64,000 bases of DNA. Source: Moorena bouillonii PNG. Its GTDB lineage: Bacteria > Cyanobacteriota > Cyanobacteriia > Cyanobacteriales > Coleofasciculaceae. Below the pieces are notes generated by a model. The model did not search any database. It was not told where the DNA came from and saw only the letters and a program-made list of their open reading frames with translations. Shown in pieces: positions 60,126 to 64,000 of the stretch; within the stretch, counting starts at the first letter, position 1; each line of letters begins with the position of its first letter. The position numbers and the translations under genes are program-made. Location: assembly GCF_001942495.1 (NCBI RefSeq), contig NZ_MKZS01000001.1, forward strand, positions 572,918-636,917, read 5' to 3'.

Positions 60126-63100
60126 ATGGGTGCAGCAAAGCAGGTGATCACCCTCACAGCAGGTTTGGCAAGGGCAATAGCAACTGCCCTGGGTGAGTTA
60201 ACCCTAGCCATGTCGGGAAACTATGCCTTGGCCGATATTGTTCCGGATCAGACTTTGGGTGCAGAAGGGTCTGTGGTGATACCAAATACCACTGTCCAAG
60301 GAGAAATAGCAGATAAGATCGAAGGTGGCGCTAAACGTGGTGCTAACCTATTCCACAGTTTTCAGAAATTTAATGTAGGGGAACTGCAACGGGTTTATTT
60401 TGCTAATCCTTCTGGAATCGAGAATATTCTAAGCCGGGTAACTGGAAGTAATATCTCCAATATTCTAGGCACTTTGGGAGTAGATGGGTCAGCGAATCTG
60501 TTTTTGCTCAATCCTAATGGTATTGTGTTTGGACCGCAGTCGAGATTAGATGTAGCTGGTTCCTTTTTCGCGTCTACCGCCAATAGCCTGGTATTTGGTA
60601 ATGGCCAGGAGTTTAGTGCCACATCTCCAGAAGCCCCGCCACTGCTAACCATTAATATAACCCCAGGATTGCAGTATGGCAAATATGACCCGAGGACAAG
60701 AATTCAAAATGCTGGGAATTTAGCAGTAGGACAAGATTTAACTCTAGCTGCAGGCAATCTAGATTTACAGGGTCAACTGGAGGCTGGTAGGGATTTAACT
60801 CTGTTTGGAGAAGATACGGTCAGCATCAGGGATAGTGTAGCGCAACCCTTTATCGCCAATAGCGGTGGTTTGCTGTTAATTCAGGGTAATCAGTTAATTA
60901 ATATTGCTGCCCATAACCATACCGATAGTGGTTTATTGGCTGGTTCTGATTTACGGTTGCGTTCGCATAATCCTGTAGCAGGGGATGCTCACTATACCGC
61001 TGGCGGCAGTTTCAGCATCGAGCATTTGGATGGGTTACCGGGAAATTTACTCAGTCCCCATGATCCCATTATTCTGGCCAATGGGGATGTCAGTTTAGGA
61101 AACTATACCGGAGCCTCACTACATATTTTGGCAGGAGGTAGTGTTACCGTTGGAGACCTGGAGATTAACTCTACCGATACAGCCGATAATGCCATTAGTC
61201 CTAATAATTCCAATCCGTTCTTGGCTAGTCTGGCCAATGTTACCTTATCTGATCAAGCCGGAACCTCTGTCGTAATTGATGGCAGTAGTCAACCTACCTT
61301 AGATATTCGTGCTGGCATAGATTGGACATTACTCGGCGGTTTTCCAGGAAATACCGATACTGGAAACTTAGGGTCTAACTTTGGGACTGCTGCTACTAGT
61401 GCCGATATTACGATTGGTGACATTTCGATTCAAGCACCGAATGGACTGGTATTCTTAACGAATCAGTATCAACCCAACGGCTCTAATCCTAGTAACACCC
61501 TTGAGATTGGAACACTGCGCACTGATGACAATTTCGGTGGGTTTGTGGGAAATAGTGGTGATGTGATTATCGATTATCGAGGTGGGATTAAAATAAGCGA
61601 TCGCATTGATGCCTCGTCCGCTTCTGGGACGGCAGGGGATATTACCTTGATTACAAATGGTCAAATATCCCTTAAAAGTGACAAAAGTTTCATTATTAGC
61701 AACACCTTTGGCACCGAAAAAGCTGGGGATATTACTATCGATACTGGTTCACTCTTTGCCACAGGCGGTGCTCAAATCGAAACCAGTACCTTTGGTAAAG
61801 CCGATGCCGGGAAAATTACCATTGTTGCTGATGATACAGTCACCTTTGACGGATTCTCACCAGATGAAGAAAAGAACTTCACTGAGCGAGTAACTGGTCC
61901 AGTCAATATTATCAGATCAGGTGCCGAAGGTAACAGTGGTGGTATTTCTATTACCACAGGTTCCTTTTTTGTAACTGGTGGCGCTCAAATGCAAGTTAGA
62001 CTTGGAGATCTACGACCCAATGACAACTCAGTTGGTAACTCGGGGAATATTGAAATTTTTGCCCGTGATCAAGTGATTTTTGGGGGTATCGGGAGTGCCC
62101 AATTTGGTACTGCCATCACTAGTGTGGAGGGAGGAGGTATAGGTGATGCTGGTGATATTAGGATTGAAGCAAGGTCAGTTGTTTTAACTAATGGCTCGCT
62201 CCAATCCAACACCCTAGGGAAAGGGGATGCGGGTTCGGTAACGATTATTGCTACAGAGACAGTCACCTTGGATAAAGGTCCTCGTTCTATCTTAAGTAGG
62301 GTTAACCCAGGGGGGGAGGGCAAGGGCGGCGATGTCTCTATAAAAACTGGGTCACTTTTCCTGACCAATGGTGCTGGCATTATTGCTGATACACAAGGAG
62401 AAGGAAATGGGGGTAACATCACAATTGATGCAGATCAAGTCATCTTCGACGGGATAAGGAGTGATGACAACCCCCTTAACTGTGATAGAGTTGCATGTCC
62501 TAGTGGTGTATTCAGCAGTGTGTCACCAATAGTGATCGGCAAGAGTGGTGAGATGATCAAGGGTGGTGAGATTGAAATTAACGCTAACTCCATTTCTTTG
62601 ACTAATGGTGGGACTATAGATGCTGGCACCAGGGGGAATGGGACAGGTGGATCTATAACGTTAAACACCAATGAACTAACTGTTCAAGACCAAGGTGAAA
62701 TTTCTACTTCTACTTTCTCAGAAGAGAATGGTGGTTCCATTGTTGTGAATGCAAAAGAATCCGTTCTGCTCAAGAATGATGGAATCATTTCTAGCACTGT
62801 AAACGACACAGGTAGTGGTGATGGTGGAACAATTACAATCAATACTTCATCCCTATCTCTTATTAATGGTGGGCGGATCGAAGCACGAACCGTCGGTTTC
62901 ATTCCAGGACTTCTAGTGCCTGAGTTAGCCAACCAGTCCTATCAGGAGGTTGTGCAAGACGATCAGCCAGTAGCCTACTGGCGTTTAGACGAAACCAATA
63001 ATGTAACGGCTGTTGACAGTTCTGGCAATGGCTTCAACGGTACCTACAGGAATGGCGTAAATCAGGGGGTTCCAGGAATATCAGGCACAGCAGGAGAATT

Positions 63101-64000
63101 TGATGGCAACAATGATGCTGTGGATGTTGGTATTATTGCACCAGGGTCGGAATTAGATATCAGCAATAAATCCTTCACTGTAGAAGCCTGGGTCAAGCAA
63201 AACGAATCTAACCAATCTAATAATCAATCCTATGTCGGGATACATAACGCAGATCAAGGGACTAATGATCAAGGTAACAGTCTATATTTCAGAGTGACCC
63301 CTAACGGCTCTGTCCGTTTTGGTGACTTTCCCAATGACTTGGAAACATCAGGCAACATCATTAAACCAGATACCTGGTATCACATTGTGGCTAGCTATGA
63401 CCAAGACTCCAACACCAACAGCATTTTTGTCGATGGTAGGCAAGTCAGCACTAACAACCAAGGTGCTTTTAAAGGTCAAAACCCTCGTGTCTTGATCGGA
63501 AATTGGACTTTGGCTGACCCAAGATTAAACCAACCCTTCAATGGTGTGATTGATGAAGTCGCAGTCTATGACGAAGCCTTATCCGGTGAAAGCATTACTC
63601 GTCATTTCTTGCGGGGGCAAATAAATCTTGGTGGTGTATCTCTGGAATCCTTACCTGAACCTGCAGCAAATGCTGGCACCATTACAGTCAATGCTACTGA
63701 TCAGATTACTATCTCTGGAGTTAGTCCCACTAATAGTGACATTGCCAGTGGTTTAGTGTCTAGCAGCTCTGGGGATTTCAGTGGTGAAGCTGGTACTATC
63801 ACCATCGATACTGATTCCCTCAAGGTTGAGGATAGAGGGGAAATAAACGTAAGCAGTAACAAAGGGGTAGCTGGTAATCTCGACATTACGGCTAATTCCC
63901 TGTTGCTCAATAACGGAACACTTTTCGCTAAAACTCAACTGAGTGAAGGCGAAGAAAGAGGGAATATCATACTAAACATATCAGACCTAATACAGCTCAA
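60126..64000 (+). CDS. Haemagglutinin-type exoprotein with LamG domain, runs off the right edge
   Basis: At least 1291 residues from the ATG at 60126 with no stop to the window end. A signal region (LTAGLARAIATALGELTLAM) leads to the TPS domain (IVPDQTLGAEGSVVIPNTTV; NLFHSFQKFNVGEL; VYFANPSGIENILSRVTGSN; NLFLLNPNGIVFGPQSRLDV), closely like the exoprotein at 27739-31323. Beta-helix repeats of the AGDITIDTGSLFATGGAQ type follow. At about residues 950-1165 a LamG/concanavalin-like domain interrupts the helix: PVAYWRLDETNNVTAVDSSG, SFTVEAWVKQNES, TWYHIVASYDQDSNTNSIFV and FNGVIDEVAVYDEAL. After it the beta-helix resumes (AGTITVNATDQITISGVSP). It is exported by the two-partner route; a sugar-binding or adhesion role for LamG is inference. 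Confidence 0.88.
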   Translation, partial: MGAAKQVITLTAGLARAIATALGELTLAMSGNYALADIVPDQTLGAEGSVVIPNTTVQGEIADKIEGGAKRGANLFHSFQKFNVGELQRVYFANPSGIENILSRVTGSNISNILGTLGVDGSANLFLLNPNGIVFGPQSRLDVAGSFFASTANSLVFGNGQEFSATSPEAPPLLTINITPGLQYGKYDPRTRIQNAGNLAVGQDLTLAAGNLDLQGQLEAGRDLTLFGEDTVSIRDSVAQPFIANSGGLLLIQGNQLINIAAHNHTDSGLLAGSDLRLRSHNPVAGDAHYTAGGSFSIEHLDGLPGNLLSPHDPIILANGDVSLGNYTGASLHILAGGSVTVGDLEINSTDTADNAISPNNSNPFLASLANVTLSDQAGTSVVIDGSSQPTLDIRAGIDWTLLGGFPGNTDTGNLGSNFGTAATSADITIGDISIQAPNGLVFLTNQYQPNGSNPSNTLEIGTLRTDDNFGGFVGNSGDVIIDYRGGIKISDRIDASSASGTAGDITLITNGQISLKSDKSFIISNTFGTEKAGDITIDTGSLFATGGAQIETSTFGKADAGKITIVADDTVTFDGFSPDEEKNFTERVTGPVNIIRSGAEGNSGGISITTGSFFVTGGAQMQVRLGDLRPNDNSVGNSGNIEIFARDQVIFGGIGSAQFGTAITSVEGGGIGDAGDIRIEARSVVLTNGSLQSNTLGKGDAGSVTIIATETVTLDKGPRSILSRVNPGGEGKGGDVSIKTGSLFLTNGAGIIADTQGEGNGGNITIDADQVIFDGIRSDDNPLNCDRVACPSGVFSSVSPIVIGKSGEMIKGGEIEINANSISLTNGGTIDAGTRGNGTGGSITLNTNELTVQDQGEISTSTFSEENGGSIVVNAKESVLLKNDGIISSTVNDTGSGDGGTITINTSSLSLINGGRIEARTVGFIPGLLVPELANQSYQEVVQDDQPVAYWRLDETNNVTAVDSSGNGFNGTYRNGVNQGVPGISGTAGEFDGNNDAVDVGIIAPGSELDISNKSFTVEAWVKQNESNQSNNQSYVGIHNADQGTNDQGNSLYFRVTPNGSVRFGDFPNDLETSGNIIKPDTWYHIVASYDQDSNTNSIFVDGRQVSTNNQGAFKGQNPRVLIGNWTLADPRLNQPFNGVIDEVAVYDEALSGESITRHFLRGQINLGGVSLESLPEPAANAGTITVNATDQITISGVSPTNSDIASGLVSSSSGDFSGEAGTITIDTDSLKVEDRGEINVSSNKGVAGNLDITANSLLLNNGTLFAKTQLSEGEERGNIILNISDLIQL

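Noticed and set aside
62069..63938. Reverse-strand frames of 60-120 residues within the second exoprotein gene
   Set aside because: They are antisense to a long uninterrupted + strand frame with clear TPS and LamG motifs.
1..64000. CRISPR arrays
   Set aside because: All tandem repeats seen are spacerless short units or MITEs; none shows regular repeats with unique spacers.
1..64000. tRNA or rRNA genes
   Set aside because: I found no cloverleaf with a GGTTCGAATC-type arm or rRNA-like sequence by eye; a covariance-model search would settle it.

Overview
The window looks like chromosomal DNA of a large filamentous cyanobacterium, most likely a Moorena (Moorea/Lyngbya)-type marine producer. The reasons are a phycobilisome-degradation gene (nblA), abundant HIP1 palindromes (GCGATCGC), intergenic DNA full of short tandem repeats (TTCAACY, ATTCCCT, GACTCCC, TGATAGC) and of GCGTAGCGTGGCCAAAGGCCA palindromes, many insertion sequences, MITEs and group II introns, and a fragment of a type I polyketide synthase loading module of the marine-cyanobacterial kind. 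The genus is an inference. No tRNA, rRNA or CRISPR array was found.

Layout. 1-8236: housekeeping genes (polA, nblA, a tandem universal stress protein, a secreted five-SH3b protein, a Tat-exported aldo/keto reductase). 8375-9956: a decayed mobile-DNA zone, with a Tc1/IS630-like MITE followed by a purU gene split by a 1.23-kb IS derivative that carries a foreign passenger gene. 10185-14429: an NHLP-type peptide exporter pair (C39 peptidase-ABC transporter plus HlyD-like adaptor). 14739-20288: a SirB1/TPR protein, an SRPBCC protein, an MscS-type membrane protein and a dynamin/Era-like GTPase. 20503-27368: a P-loop ATPase gene overlapping a giant TPR-STAND-WD40 gene, a plausible sensing or conflict module.

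27739-39072 is a wrecked region. A haemagglutinin-type two-partner-secretion exoprotein lacks its own 5' end. It is joined through a group II intron to the ketosynthase start of a polyketide initiation module (methyltransferase-GNAT-ACP-ACP-ACP-KS). That module is also split in its GNAT domain by an IS4-family element with a 9-bp target duplication, and it is preceded by a C-methyltransferase gene with an internal stop. 39238-40072 is a dead IS1-family element and 40073-42600 is nearly empty.

42611-50775: a Na/Pi transporter remnant, an AlkD/AlkC-like HEAT-repeat protein, a compact three-gene cassette (TPR-CHAT protease, a small protein with an internal duplication, a coiled-coil membrane protein), a DUF2281/PIN toxin-antitoxin pair and a small conserved protein. 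51035-56995: an MscS channel, an AI-2E family permease and a sodium:solute symporter with its DUF4212 partner. 57647-60046: a second group II intron. 60126-64000: a second haemagglutinin-type exoprotein with an embedded LamG domain, running off the right edge.

The best candidates for something not yet described are the CHAT cassette (44096-49556) and the ATPase/STAND-WD40 pair (20857-27368). The most informative evolutionary signals are the intron-mediated PKS/exoprotein chimera, the passenger-carrying IS in purU, and intergenic heptamer repeats that have become coding sequence.
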